Shown here piece after piece: positions 33,316 through 40,650 of a stretch of DNA of 64,000 bases. The position numbers and the translations under genes were made by a program. The stretch is from Nakamurella lactea DSM 19367 (lineage in GTDB: Bacteria > Actinomycetota > Actinomycetes > Mycobacteriales > Nakamurellaceae): the NCBI RefSeq assembly GCF_000426645.1, contig NZ_KE384551.1:115389-179388 (forward strand). Reading direction: 5' to 3'. The notes beneath the pieces are model-generated. The model did not search any database and had not been told where the DNA came from. It was given only the letters and a program-made list of their open reading frames with translations. Numbering within the stretch: the first letter of the stretch is position 1; each line of letters starts with the position of its first letter.

Positions 33316-34548
33316 GTGGCCGAAACCGACGATCCGCGACCGCAGCTGACGCCCGTCGAGCAACGGGTGCTCGGCGCCCTGCTGGAGAAGGAACGCACCG
33401 TTCCGGCGTCATACCCGATGACGCAGAACGGGTTGCGGTCCGCCTGTAACCAGACCAGCAGTCGCGACCCGGTCACGGACTACGACGATCAGACGCTGCA
33501 CGAGGTGCTGGGCGGATTACGGGACCGCGAGCTGGTCAGGACCGTGTGGACCGGAGCCGGATCCCGCGCGGTCAAGTTCCACCAGCGGCTGGCCGAGCGA
33601 CTGCAGCTGGATGATGCTATTGCCGAACCTGCGCTGGCGATTCTCACGGTGCTGCTGCTGCGCGGGCCGCAGGCGCCGGGCGAGCTACGCACCCGGACCG
33701 AGCGACTGCACACCTTCCCGGACCGCACCGCCGTCGAGGCCATGCTCCAGCAGCTCGCGGCGCTCACCGAGCCGCTGGTGCTCGAGCTGGAACGCCGTCC
33801 CGGCCAACAGGATCGACGCTGGGCGCACGTGCTGGGCGAGCTGCCTGCCGAGTCCTCGGGAGCAGTACCGGTCGTCGATCGGGAGTCGCTACTGGCCGAC
33901 GGCGCCGAGGCCAGGGACGCGATGGTGGTTGCCGGCTACGACGCCTGTGCAGAAGGGTACGCCGAGCAACTGCGAGACGAGTTGGCGGGCAAGCCTTTCG
34001 ATCGCTGGCTACTGGACCTGGTGGCGGCGGCCGCCACCGGCGGGCCGGTCGCGGACGTGGGCTGCGGACCGGGCCAGGTGACCGCGTACCTGGCCGCTGC
34101 GGGTGCCGTGGCCACGGGCTTCGACCTGTCCCCCGGGATGATCGAGCGTGCCCGCGCCGAGCATCCCGACGTGGAGTTCGAAGTGGGCGATCTGACCAGG
34201 CTGCTGCGGCCGCGGGCCGCCGCCGGCTGGACCGCGATCACCGCCTGGTATTCGCTGGTTCACCTCGCCGACTCCGAGTTGCCCGGCGCGGTGGCCGGCC
34301 TCGCCAGAGTGCTGATCCCCGGGGGTGTGCTGGCGCTGGCCCTCCACATCGGGGACGGAATCCACCACGCCGACGAGCTTTTCGGGGCGACGGTCGATCT
34401 GGACTTCGTGCTGCACGACCGACAGCACGTTCTCACCGCCATCGAGGCCGCCGGCCTGGTCGACGTCGAGTGGTACCTGCGCGGCCCGAACGCGGCGGTC
34501 GAGGTTGCCACCGAGCGGTTGTACGTGCTGGCCCGGCGCAGCGAGTAA
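33316..34548 (+). CDS. YceH (DUF480) domain fused to a SAM methyltransferase
   Basis: A 410-residue fusion. Residues 1-185 are a DUF480/YceH domain of two winged-helix-like repeats: PVEQRVLGALLEKERTVPAS, SACNQTSSRDPVTDYD and LLRGPQAPGELRTRTERLH. From about residue 205 a class I methyltransferase follows: DVGCGPGQVTAYLAAAGAVA, GFDLSPGMIERARAEHPD and TAITAWYSLVHLADSELPG. Bacterial YceH is usually a stand-alone protein of about 200 residues, so the fusion is notable. It might sense DNA or a ligand and methylate a small molecule. The GTG at 33316 begins the conserved N-terminus. No operon partner is seen. Confidence 0.88.
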   Translation: MAETDDPRPQLTPVEQRVLGALLEKERTVPASYPMTQNGLRSACNQTSSRDPVTDYDDQTLHEVLGGLRDRELVRTVWTGAGSRAVKFHQRLAERLQLDDAIAEPALAILTVLLLRGPQAPGELRTRTERLHTFPDRTAVEAMLQQLAALTEPLVLELERRPGQQDRRWAHVLGELPAESSGAVPVVDRESLLADGAEARDAMVVAGYDACAEGYAEQLRDELAGKPFDRWLLDLVAAAATGGPVADVGCGPGQVTAYLAAAGAVATGFDLSPGMIERARAEHPDVEFEVGDLTRLLRPRAAAGWTAITAWYSLVHLADSELPGAVAGLARVLIPGGVLALALHIGDGIHHADELFGATVDLDFVLHDRQHVLTAIEAAGLVDVEWYLRGPNAAVEVATERLYVLARRSE

Positions 34549-34623
34549 CGGCAGCACAGAAGCGTCGGCCAGTCGGGGCCAGGGATCAGCAGCGTCGGCC
34601 CAGCATGACGGGTCGGGCGACGC

Positions 34624-35070
34624 TCAGCCGGATCTCTCGGCGTGGTAGGCCAGCACCCGGCCGAGCAACGCCAGCAGTTGCTTGCGCTCCGCGGCAGACA
34701 GCGGGGCGAGCAGTTCGCCCTGCGCCTGGGTGAGCAGGTCGTCGAGCTGGGCCAGCCGCCGGCGTCCGGTCGCGGTCATCGTAATGACGTTGCGGCGGCG
34801 GTCGGCCTGGTCGGGCATCCGGACGACGAAGCCGTGGTCGACCAGTTCGTTGACCATCTCGACCATGTCGCTGCGGTCGATGCCGGTGCGCCGACTGAGA
34901 TCGGCCTGACTGGCCGGCTCCCCCTCCTCGAGCGCGGCGAGCACCGCGAAGTGGTAGCCGTGCGCATCGACCGGTGCCAGCGCCTCGCTGCGGAGCCGGT
35001 GCGCGTGCAGGGAGGTCTTGTTGATCAGCCAGCTGGCCTTCCCGCGTAGCCGGGCCGGTGCTTCATCCAT
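34624..35070 (-). CDS. MarR family transcriptional regulator (paralogue 1)
   Basis: A 148-residue MarR protein. The winged helix shows QADLSRRTGIDRSDMVEMVN (recognition helix) and VVRMPDQADRRRNVITMT (wing), followed by the dimerisation helix LLAPLSAAERKQLLALLGRV. It is divergent from an MFS drug-exporter gene, the classic MarR layout. The intergenic region contains GTTGG-N5-CCAAC and TTGTTGGACAA. A second MarR at 37.5 kb has nearly the same recognition helix, so both may bind the same sites. ATG 35068-35070 starts the conserved part. Confidence 0.93.
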   Translation of the reverse strand: MDEAPARLRGKASWLINKTSLHAHRLRSEALAPVDAHGYHFAVLAALEEGEPASQADLSRRTGIDRSDMVEMVNELVDHGFVVRMPDQADRRRNVITMTATGRRRLAQLDDLLTQAQGELLAPLSAAERKQLLALLGRVLAYHAERSG

Positions 35071-35089
35071 GGACCCAGCCTAGCCGTAA

Positions 35090-35140
35090 TTGTTGGACAA
35101 CCCCACAGTCCATGGCTATCGTTGGCTTCGCCAACGTTGG
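35090..35140. promoter_or_regulatory. MarR operator region (TTGG-N5-CCAA)
   Basis: CGTTGGC-ttc-GCCAACG (35120-35136) is a perfect 17-bp palindrome, and CCAACGTTGG (35131-35140) overlaps it. TTGTTGGACAA at 35090-35100 is a further TTGT/ACAA dyad. All lie between the divergent MarR and MFS genes. Confidence 0.8.
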
Positions 35141-35166
35141 ATTGGCCTACGAATATGGAGGCACCC

Positions 35167-36612
35167 GTGACCACGGTGACCGGACCCGATCGCACGTCGA
35201 ACCAGCAGCTCGATCCGCGGCGGTGGTGGGCCCTCGCTGCAGTGGCGACCGCCCAGCTGATGGTCGGTATCGACCTGACGATCATGAACATCGCGCTGCC
35301 GTCGGCGCAGCGTTCCCTCGACATGTCCGACCCCACCCGGCAATGGGTCATCACGATCTTTGCGCTGTGCTACGGCGGACTTCTCCTGCTGGGCGGGCGC
35401 ATCTCGGACCTGGTCGGCCGGCGGCGGATGCTGATCATCGGCCTGGCCGGGTTCAGCCTGGCCTCGGCGCTCGGCGGCCTGGCGACCGGCCCCGCGATGC
35501 TGCTGGGCGCGCGGGCGCTCCAGGGAGCTTTCGGCGCGGCCCTGACCCCGGCAGTACTCGCCACGCTCGCCGCGACGTTCCCCGCGGCGGCCGAGCGCGG
35601 CAAGGCATTCGGGATCTACGGCACGATCATGGGCAGCTCGTCCGGGTTGAGCCTGATCCTCGGCGGCGTACTGACGAACTACGTCAGCTGGCGCTGGTGC
35701 ATGTTCGTCAACCTCCCGATCGCCGCCCTCGCGGCGGCCGGCGTCATGTACGCAGTGCACGCCGCCCCCCTGGTCCCCGGCGTACGCCTCGACGTCGGCG
35801 GTGCCGTGCTGGCCACGCTGGGTCTGATGTCGCTGGTCCTGGGCTTCTCGCGCGCCGAGGTCGACGGCTGGGGCGCTCCTTCGACGGTCGGGTCGCTGGC
35901 CGCTGGCGCCCTGCTGCTCGCCGTGTTCCTCTGGTGGCAGGAGCGGGCAGAACAACCCCTGCTCCCGCTGCGAGTGCTCCGGAATCGGCTGCGCGCAGGG
36001 TCGTACGTCGCCGTGTTCGGCCTGGCCGTCGGGATGTTCGCAGCGCTGTTCTTCCTCACCTTCCACCTGCAGAACGTCCTGCACTACTCACCCGTGATGA
36101 CCGGCTTGGCGTTCCTGCCGCTCACGGTCGGTCTGCTGCTGGCAGTGCGGATCGTCAGCCGACTGCTCGGACGGGCGTCCGTGCGTGCGCTGCTGTGCCC
36201 AGGACTGCTGACCCTGGCGGTCGCTCTGGCGCTGCTCGCAGCGGTCCGGGTCGACAGCAACTACTGGTTGCATGTGCTGCCGGTGCTTGTGCTGGTCGGC
36301 TTCGGATCTGGTTGGGTACTGATCGTCGCCAACAGCACCGCAACCCTCGGCGCCGGACCCGATACCGGGGTGGCGGGCGCGATGGTCATGACGTCGCAGC
36401 AGATCGGCGCCTCGGTCGGCACGGCGCTGCTGACCACGATCGCCGCGACTGCCGCAGCCGGACACTCGGCGGCAGACTCGGTGCGCGGCATGAACATCGC
36501 CGGCCTCTGGGCCGCCGGCATCGTCCTGGCCGGCGCGGCAATCGTCTTCGTGCTCGCCGGCCGGCAGCAGCCGCCGCCGGGGCGGCCGACCGCTCGCCGC
36601 CGACCTTCGTGA
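35167..36612 (+). CDS. MFS drug-resistance transporter (DHA2, EmrB/QacA type)
   Basis: A 481-residue, 14-helix proton-coupled exporter. Motif A-like GGRISDLVGRRRMLI follows the second helix, and LMVGIDLTIMNIALPSAQRS in helix 1 with the conserved Asp is typical of DHA2 members. It likely exports cationic or hydrophobic drugs. The GTG at 35167 is preferred because GGAGG lies 5 nt upstream (35157-35161); the ATG at 35155 overlaps this ribosome site. Expression should be controlled by the divergent MarR. Confidence 0.92.
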   Translation: MTTVTGPDRTSNQQLDPRRWWALAAVATAQLMVGIDLTIMNIALPSAQRSLDMSDPTRQWVITIFALCYGGLLLLGGRISDLVGRRRMLIIGLAGFSLASALGGLATGPAMLLGARALQGAFGAALTPAVLATLAATFPAAAERGKAFGIYGTIMGSSSGLSLILGGVLTNYVSWRWCMFVNLPIAALAAAGVMYAVHAAPLVPGVRLDVGGAVLATLGLMSLVLGFSRAEVDGWGAPSTVGSLAAGALLLAVFLWWQERAEQPLLPLRVLRNRLRAGSYVAVFGLAVGMFAALFFLTFHLQNVLHYSPVMTGLAFLPLTVGLLLAVRIVSRLLGRASVRALLCPGLLTLAVALALLAAVRVDSNYWLHVLPVLVLVGFGSGWVLIVANSTATLGAGPDTGVAGAMVMTSQQIGASVGTALLTTIAATAAAGHSAADSVRGMNIAGLWAAGIVLAGAAIVFVLAGRQQPPPGRPTARRRPS

Positions 36613-36652
36613 CACCGGAAGCTGCACTCCCCCGAAGAAACGCCGCACGGCC

Positions 36653-36672
36653 CTGAGGGAAATTCGCCCTCA
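36653..36672. terminator. Candidate hairpin between the MFS and vapC genes
   Basis: TGAGGG-aaattcg-CCCTCA lies 41 bp after the MFS stop and before the convergent vapC stop. There is no U-tract on either side, so it is a weak bidirectional terminator candidate. Confidence 0.4.
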
Positions 36673-36706
36673 CGAACGATCGCGCGAGCTGCACAGCGTC
36701 AGTTTC

Positions 36707-37117
36707 CTACGAGGCGCTCGCCGCGCCGGGAGCGATCACGTCGAGTCCCGCAGACCTCGCTGCGTCCAGAAGCCGACGGTCGTATGCGAGGACGGCTTCA
36801 ACATCAAGACGCATCGCCGCCTCCAGATGCAGAGCATCGAGGGTACGCAGGTACGGCATCGGCAGGAACCCTGCGGACCGATACGTGGCTCTGTCAAGTG
36901 CCGCGAGCGACACGCCATCGAGAATCGCGGTGACCTTCGACTGATCACGCCCTTCCCTCACCGCCATGCGACGCAACTCCGTCTCGAGCAGATCACTCGA
37001 GACAAGCCTGGCAGGCGTTTGTTCTAGCCAGTCGACCAGCGCCTGAGTCTCGGGCTGAGCGACCAGGAGCGCTCCGAGTGCAGAGGTGTCGGCGTAGACG
37101 AGCGGGACGTCCTTCAC
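36707..37117 (-). CDS. vapC: PIN-domain ribonuclease toxin (VapC type)
   Basis: A 136-residue PIN toxin. The acidic residues expected in the active site are present: Asp in PLVYADTSALGALLV, Glu in SDLLETELRR, Asp in LRTLDALHLEAAM and Asp in AVLAYDRRLLDAAR. VapC enzymes cleave tRNA or rRNA when free of antitoxin. The start overlaps the antitoxin stop by 4 bp (ATGA), the usual coupling. The target RNA cannot be read from sequence. Confidence 0.93.
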   Translation of the reverse strand: MKDVPLVYADTSALGALLVAQPETQALVDWLEQTPARLVSSDLLETELRRMAVREGRDQSKVTAILDGVSLAALDRATYRSAGFLPMPYLRTLDALHLEAAMRLDVEAVLAYDRRLLDAARSAGLDVIAPGAASAS

Positions 37118-37395
37118 ACCCGATCCTCTCGCAGCTCATCAAGGATTCGCGCCATCGGGCGGTCGTCTTCCGACCTCCGAGGTGACAGCACTGCCCAACC
37201 ACCAACACGCTTGGCGGGCCGCGCGATCAGCAGCGTAGGCGATGGAGCATCGAGAGGAACGATGCGACCGACGGGGACTCCGCGGTTGGTCAGCACAAAG
37301 GAATGCCCCTCCCCGACCGCGCGAAGAACGCGTCCGGACTCGTTGCGCAGCTCGCGCTGCGAAAGACTCTCGACTTGCGGCTCACCCATGCTCAT
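37114..37395 (-). CDS. vapB: Antitoxin of the Phd/YefM or VapB type
   Basis: A 93-residue antitoxin. The N-terminal part SQRELRNESGRVLRAVGEGH followed by SFVLTNRGVPVGRIVPL is the Phd/YefM DNA-binding fold. The acidic and Arg-rich C-terminus (RRSEDDRPMARILDELREDR) should wrap the toxin. Two possible ATG codons (37395 and 37389) are adjacent and neither has a ribosome site. The promoter region overlaps the duplicated ychF tail, where GTAGC-N6-GCTAC (37405-37420) forms a dyad suitable for autoregulation. Confidence 0.9.
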   Translation of the reverse strand: MSMGEPQVESLSQRELRNESGRVLRAVGEGHSFVLTNRGVPVGRIVPLDAPSPTLLIARPAKRVGGWAVLSPRRSEDDRPMARILDELREDRV

Positions 37396-37416
37396 ACCGC
37401 AATCGTAGCACCCGCG

Positions 37417-37493
37417 CTACAAGTTGAACCGGAACTCCACCACGTCGCCGTCGTGCATCACATTGTCCGGATCGCTCGCTGCGCCACCGGCGA
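37417..37493 (-). pseudogene. Duplicated 3' end of ychF (C-terminal remnant)
   Basis: On the minus strand this reads VMHDGDVVEFRFNL and stop. It is almost the same as the true YchF ending VMHDGDVVEFRFNV at 40651. Bases 37417-37461 match 40651-40695 at 41 of 45 positions by eye, then similarity stops. No start codon or upstream GTPase sequence is present. It is therefore a remnant of a gene end, and the intact copy lies 3.2 kb away in the same orientation. Confidence 0.8.
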
Positions 37494-37946
37494 CTACTGG
37501 TCCGCGAGCCGCGCCATCATCGACACGAACTGTTTGCGTTGCGCAGCAGACAGCGGAGCGAGAACCTCCCGCTGAATGTCGTCCAGCACAGCATCCAACC
37601 TGCGCAGAGACGTGGACCCGGACGATGTGATGCTCACGATCTTGCGCCGACGATGAGTCGGGTCGACCGTTCGAGTCACCAATTCGCGCGCCTCGAGCTC
37701 GACCAGCGCGGTGGTCACGTCGCTGCGATCGATGCCTGCGTCACGACCGAGGTCGGCTTGGGCAACCGGCCCCCACTGTTCCAGCGAGGCGAGAAGTCGG
37801 TAGTGATATCCGCGCAGCCCGTCCCCGCGCTCCGCGAACCCTGACGCAAGGAGAGCGGACGCGCGACCGGCGGCCCGATTCAACAACCAGGTCGGACGCT
37901 CCTTGAGCCGGTCCGGGGTCCGGGCAGGACTGACGTGCTCTCGCAT
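37494..37946 (-). CDS. MarR family transcriptional regulator (paralogue 2)
   Basis: A 150-residue MarR protein. QADLGRDAGIDRSDVTTALV is the recognition helix and RTVDPTHRRRKIVSITSSG the wing; LLAPLSAAQ-like helix residues (VLAPLSAAQRKQFVSMMARL) close it. The recognition region matches the MarR at 34.6 kb closely. ATG 37944-37946 starts the conserved sequence, while the longer open frame runs through the operators. It is divergent from the receiver-like gene, and three TTGG-N5-CCAA sites lie between them. Its stop abuts the ychF remnant. Confidence 0.9.
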   Translation of the reverse strand: MREHVSPARTPDRLKERPTWLLNRAAGRASALLASGFAERGDGLRGYHYRLLASLEQWGPVAQADLGRDAGIDRSDVTTALVELEARELVTRTVDPTHRRRKIVSITSSGSTSLRRLDAVLDDIQREVLAPLSAAQRKQFVSMMARLADQ

Positions 37947-37964
37947 CCCACCAGCCTCATCGGA

Positions 37965-38019
37965 TGTTGGTGCCGCCAACGATGAGCTATGTTGGCGGAA
38001 CCAACATTGGTTCAACCAA
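37965..38019. promoter_or_regulatory. Triple MarR operator (TTGG-N5-CCAA, three copies)
   Basis: TGTTGG-tgccg-CCAACG (37965-37981), ATGTTGG-cggaa-CCAACAT (37989-38007, perfect arms) and TTGG-ttcaa-CCAA (38007-38019) follow one another. The same pattern occurs upstream of the MFS gene at 35120. The array overlaps the promoter region of the receiver-like gene. Confidence 0.85.
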
Positions 38020-38031
38020 CATGGAGTGGAC

Positions 38032-38673
38032 ATGTCCCGACAGAAGAAGCGAGTGCTCATCCTCGGACGCAGCACGTCTGTGCTCGTCGACACCGTCGCG
38101 ATGCTGCGCGACCGCGGATACGGGGCCAACGCGAGCAACCGGTTCGATCAGGCGCTCGACGACTACGACCTTCGCGAGGTCGATCTGGTGCTCCTGGGCG
38201 GCATGGTCCCAGCAGAGACGAAGGAGTGGCTGCGCGGCCAGATCCCGACAGTCAATCCGCAGATCTCGCTGCTCCAGGGCTTGGGCGGGCTCCCGCCGCT
38301 ACTGGTGGCCCAGGTCGAGCAGTTCTTCCGCGGAACGGCAGACGGCATCGAATACGACCCCGGAAGCCGGGTGCTCCGGCTGACTCTGTTCGAGGCCTGC
38401 CCGGTCACGGTCGAGGGGGTCTGGGCCGAGATCGTGCCTCCGGAGCCCATCGTTCGGTCAATGGCTCTCGTCGACGCCGAGCTCGCTCCAGGCGTCCACG
38501 AGATCGCCGTCCCCGACGTTGTCCCCCTCGAAGGTTCCTTCGTCACCGTCCGCATCGACGACCGTGCATCCGCGCTGCAGATCGGCGAAACACCCGCAGT
38601 AGTCAGGCGATTCGCGGCGAATCAGTCGCTGCCCGCTCCCACGCCAGTGACCACCCATCTGCCTTGGGAATGA
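38032..38673 (+). CDS. Receiver-like protein of unknown function, MarR-controlled
   Basis: A 213-residue protein. The N-terminal half (VLILGRSTSVLVDTVAMLRD, then REVDLVLLGGMVPAETKEWL) resembles a response-regulator or Rossmann-like alpha/beta fold but lacks a clear phosphoacceptor Asp. The C-terminal half is beta-rich (RVLRLTLFEACPVTVEGVWA, EIAVPDVVPLEGSFVTVRID). Similar proteins sit beside MarR genes in other actinobacteria as I recall, with no known function. The ATG at 38032 has GGAG 7 nt upstream. The three TTGG-N5-CCAA sites just upstream indicate tight control by the divergent MarR. Confidence 0.8.
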   Translation: MSRQKKRVLILGRSTSVLVDTVAMLRDRGYGANASNRFDQALDDYDLREVDLVLLGGMVPAETKEWLRGQIPTVNPQISLLQGLGGLPPLLVAQVEQFFRGTADGIEYDPGSRVLRLTLFEACPVTVEGVWAEIVPPEPIVRSMALVDAELAPGVHEIAVPDVVPLEGSFVTVRIDDRASALQIGETPAVVRRFAANQSLPAPTPVTTHLPWE

Positions 38674-38830
38674 TTCAGCGGGTCGCCGGCTCGATCGCCG
38701 TCGTCACGGCTCGCCCAGGGCCGCACGCCGATTGACGGGCTCGAACCCTCGTCCTCCTCCGTCCCCCCAGAGGCGAGCACGCGCTGTCTGGCGCGGTGCG
38801 GCTCCAGACATCTGCGCGAGGCCGGCGAAA

Positions 38831-39379
38831 TCAACCCGTCCAGTCGCGTCGCAGCAGGCCGTACACCCAGGAGTCGGACACATCACCGTTGACGATGCAG
38901 TCCTCGCGCAACGTTCCCTCGCGCTGGAAGCCGAGCTTCTCGAGCACACGGGCCGATGCCACATTCCGGGTATCGGTCTCGGCCTGAACCCGGTTGAGGT
39001 CCAGCGCACCGAACGCCCACGCGAGCAGGACGTGTGCGGCCTCCGTCGCATAGCCGTGACCCCACGCCGCCCGGTCGAAGCAGTAGCCGAGGGAGGCACT
39101 CCGAAAGTCGGGGTTCCAACTGTTGAAGGTGCCCCAGCCGACGAAGACACCGTCGGACCGGCGCTCGACCGCTACCCGCGCACCGCTGCCTTCTTCCGCC
39201 ATCTGCTGGCATCCGGCCATGAAACGCGCCACCGACGCCCGGTCCGTCCACGGTGGAGAGTCCCAGTAGCGCAACACATGAGCGTCGCTCTGCAAGGCGA
39301 AGAGGTCGTCGGCGTCGGCAGCTCCGAAGGGACGCAACCGAAGTCGTTCGGTTTCCAAGGTCGGGGTCGGGAGACTCAT
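38831..39379 (-). CDS. GNAT family N-acetyltransferase (RimJ/RimL-like)
   Basis: A 182-residue acetyltransferase beginning MSLPTPTLETERLRLRPFGA. Hallmarks are SASLGYCFDRAAWGHGYATE, the acetyl-CoA loop RAAWGHGYATEAA, and NVASARVLEKLGFQREGTLR with the C-terminal YGLLRRDWTG. Members acetylate ribosomal protein N-termini or small amines; the target here is unknown. ATG 39377-39379 begins the conserved domain. The 200 bp between it and the TetR gene at 39.6 kb show no gene I can support. Confidence 0.9.
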   Translation of the reverse strand: MSLPTPTLETERLRLRPFGAADADDLFALQSDAHVLRYWDSPPWTDRASVARFMAGCQQMAEEGSGARVAVERRSDGVFVGWGTFNSWNPDFRSASLGYCFDRAAWGHGYATEAAHVLLAWAFGALDLNRVQAETDTRNVASARVLEKLGFQREGTLREDCIVNGDVSDSWVYGLLRRDWTG

Positions 39380-39584
39380 GACGGCATGATCGCACGCCGG
39401 AAAAACCCTCCAGCCGCACCGTCGATGCACGCGCTCACGCCACCTTTCCAGGGGGCGCGAGCAATCTGACCTGCCACCCGATCCTCCGCCAGATCGAGGT
39501 CGTCGAGCAACTCCGCGGACCTCACCTGACGTGGCCTGCGCACCGCCACTGGCTGGATCCGAGGTTCGATCGACGGCGCGCTTC

Positions 39585-40208
39585 TCACGCGGTCACAGCA
39601 AACGAACGCAGGAAGGCATCGACGCCGGCCGTCACCTCCGCCGCGCTGACGGACCGCGACGCGCCGGCGAACATCGTGCGATTACTGGGGATCCAGAGCA
39701 ACATCCCGGCCAGTTGTTGCGCCGCGACCGCAGGGTCGGACACCCGCAACAATGACCGCTCGTCGAGCACCGCGAGGCAGCGCGCAACCGAGTCGAGCAC
39801 CCGTAGGAAGCCGCGCTCCCAGTACAGCTCGCCCAGTTCCGGGAACCGCGCAGCCTCGGCGATCACCAGCCGGCGGAGCTGCTGGATCCGCGACGACATG
39901 ATCGGGCCGGCGAATTGCTCGGCGAGACTGCGCACCGCTTCCTGTGCGGTGGCGGCGTGGTGCATGCCGTCGACCAACGGGGCGAACGGGTCGTGGATGC
40001 GATCGCACTCCACCTGGATCAGCGCGGCGAACAGACCTTGTTTGTCGCCGAATGCGCGGTACAGAGTCTGTTTGGAGACCGCCGCCGCGGCGGCGAGCTG
40101 GTCGGTGCTGGTGCCTACGTACCCATTGGCCACGAAGACTTCGAGGGCGTCGCCGAGGATCTGTTCACGCTTCTCGGGCGAGATCGGGGAGTCCGGTTTG
40201 CCGTCCAT
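39585..40208 (-). CDS. TetR family transcriptional regulator
   Basis: A 207-residue regulator. The DNA-binding part is REQILGDALEVFVANGYVGT then STDQLAAAAAVSKQTLYRAF, followed by GDKQGLFAALIQ. A TetR_C-type ligand domain follows. The start ATG at 40206-40208 is immediately next to an AGTACTgaacAGTACT dyad and 25 bp from a perfect 22-bp palindrome, so autoregulation and control of the divergent DUF4287 gene are likely. The ligand is unknown. Confidence 0.9.
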   Translation of the reverse strand: MDGKPDSPISPEKREQILGDALEVFVANGYVGTSTDQLAAAAAVSKQTLYRAFGDKQGLFAALIQVECDRIHDPFAPLVDGMHHAATAQEAVRSLAEQFAGPIMSSRIQQLRRLVIAEAARFPELGELYWERGFLRVLDSVARCLAVLDERSLLRVSDPAVAAQQLAGMLLWIPSNRTMFAGASRSVSAAEVTAGVDAFLRSFAVTA

Positions 40209-40209
40209 C

Positions 40210-40254
40210 AGTACTGAACAGTACTCTGAACCGTGGGTACCGATCGGTACCCAC
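40210..40254. promoter_or_regulatory. TetR operators: 22-bp perfect palindrome and AGTACT dyad
   Basis: GTGGGTAC-CGATCG-GTACCCAC (40233-40254) is perfectly symmetrical. AGTACT-gaac-AGTACT (40210-40225) lies next to it. Both share the GTAC core and sit in the 64-bp space between the divergent TetR and DUF4287 genes. Confidence 0.85.
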
Positions 40255-40272
40255 GATACTCAAGGAGCACCC

Positions 40273-40566
40273 GTGTCGTTCCAGGCATACTTGGACACCA
40301 TCGAGAAGAAGACGGGTATGACGCCCCGCCAGCTGGTGGACATCGCGCAGCAGAAGGGGTTCGACGCTCCGGGCGTGAAAGCGGGCGACATTCTCAGCTG
40401 GCTGAAGGACGACTACGACCTCGGCCGGGGCCACGGCATGGCACTGGTGCACGTCATCCAGAAGGGCCCGACGATCGACACCAAGCACGTCGGGACCGAC
40501 GGCGTGCACCGCGACGAGTCGGAGACGCTCTGGCTGGACGGCGTGGCGACGAAGCCCACCGGTTGA
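40273..40566 (+). CDS. DUF4287 domain protein
   Basis: A 97-residue soluble protein: MSFQAYLDTIEKKTGMTPRQ, then LVDIAQQKGFD and the C-terminal GRGHGMALVHVIQKGP, which is the DUF4287 pattern (YLxxIExKTGKTPxxF, GHGHAMALVxxLK). The function is not known; members are often TetR-regulated or fused to DUF5655. The GTG at 40273 has AAGGAG 5 nt upstream. The two palindromes upstream imply control by the divergent TetR. Confidence 0.88.
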   Translation: MSFQAYLDTIEKKTGMTPRQLVDIAQQKGFDAPGVKAGDILSWLKDDYDLGRGHGMALVHVIQKGPTIDTKHVGTDGVHRDESETLWLDGVATKPTG

Positions 40567-40650
40567 GGTCCTCAGCCCGGAGGCCGGTTCGGGTCCGGGA
40601 GAATTCACTTCGCCGTGGGAGATGTCGGAGCCGCCACTACCGCAAGCCCG

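Noticed and set aside
38733..38760. A tRNA T-arm-like sequence (minus-strand GGGTTCGAGCCC) near the end of the receiver-like gene
   Set aside because: The T stem has a mismatch and no acceptor or anticodon arms fold around it in the expected distance. It is not supported as a tRNA.
39380..39584. A 70-residue minus-strand frame between GNAT and TetR genes
   Set aside because: It overlaps the GNAT start and shows no domain; not supported as a gene.
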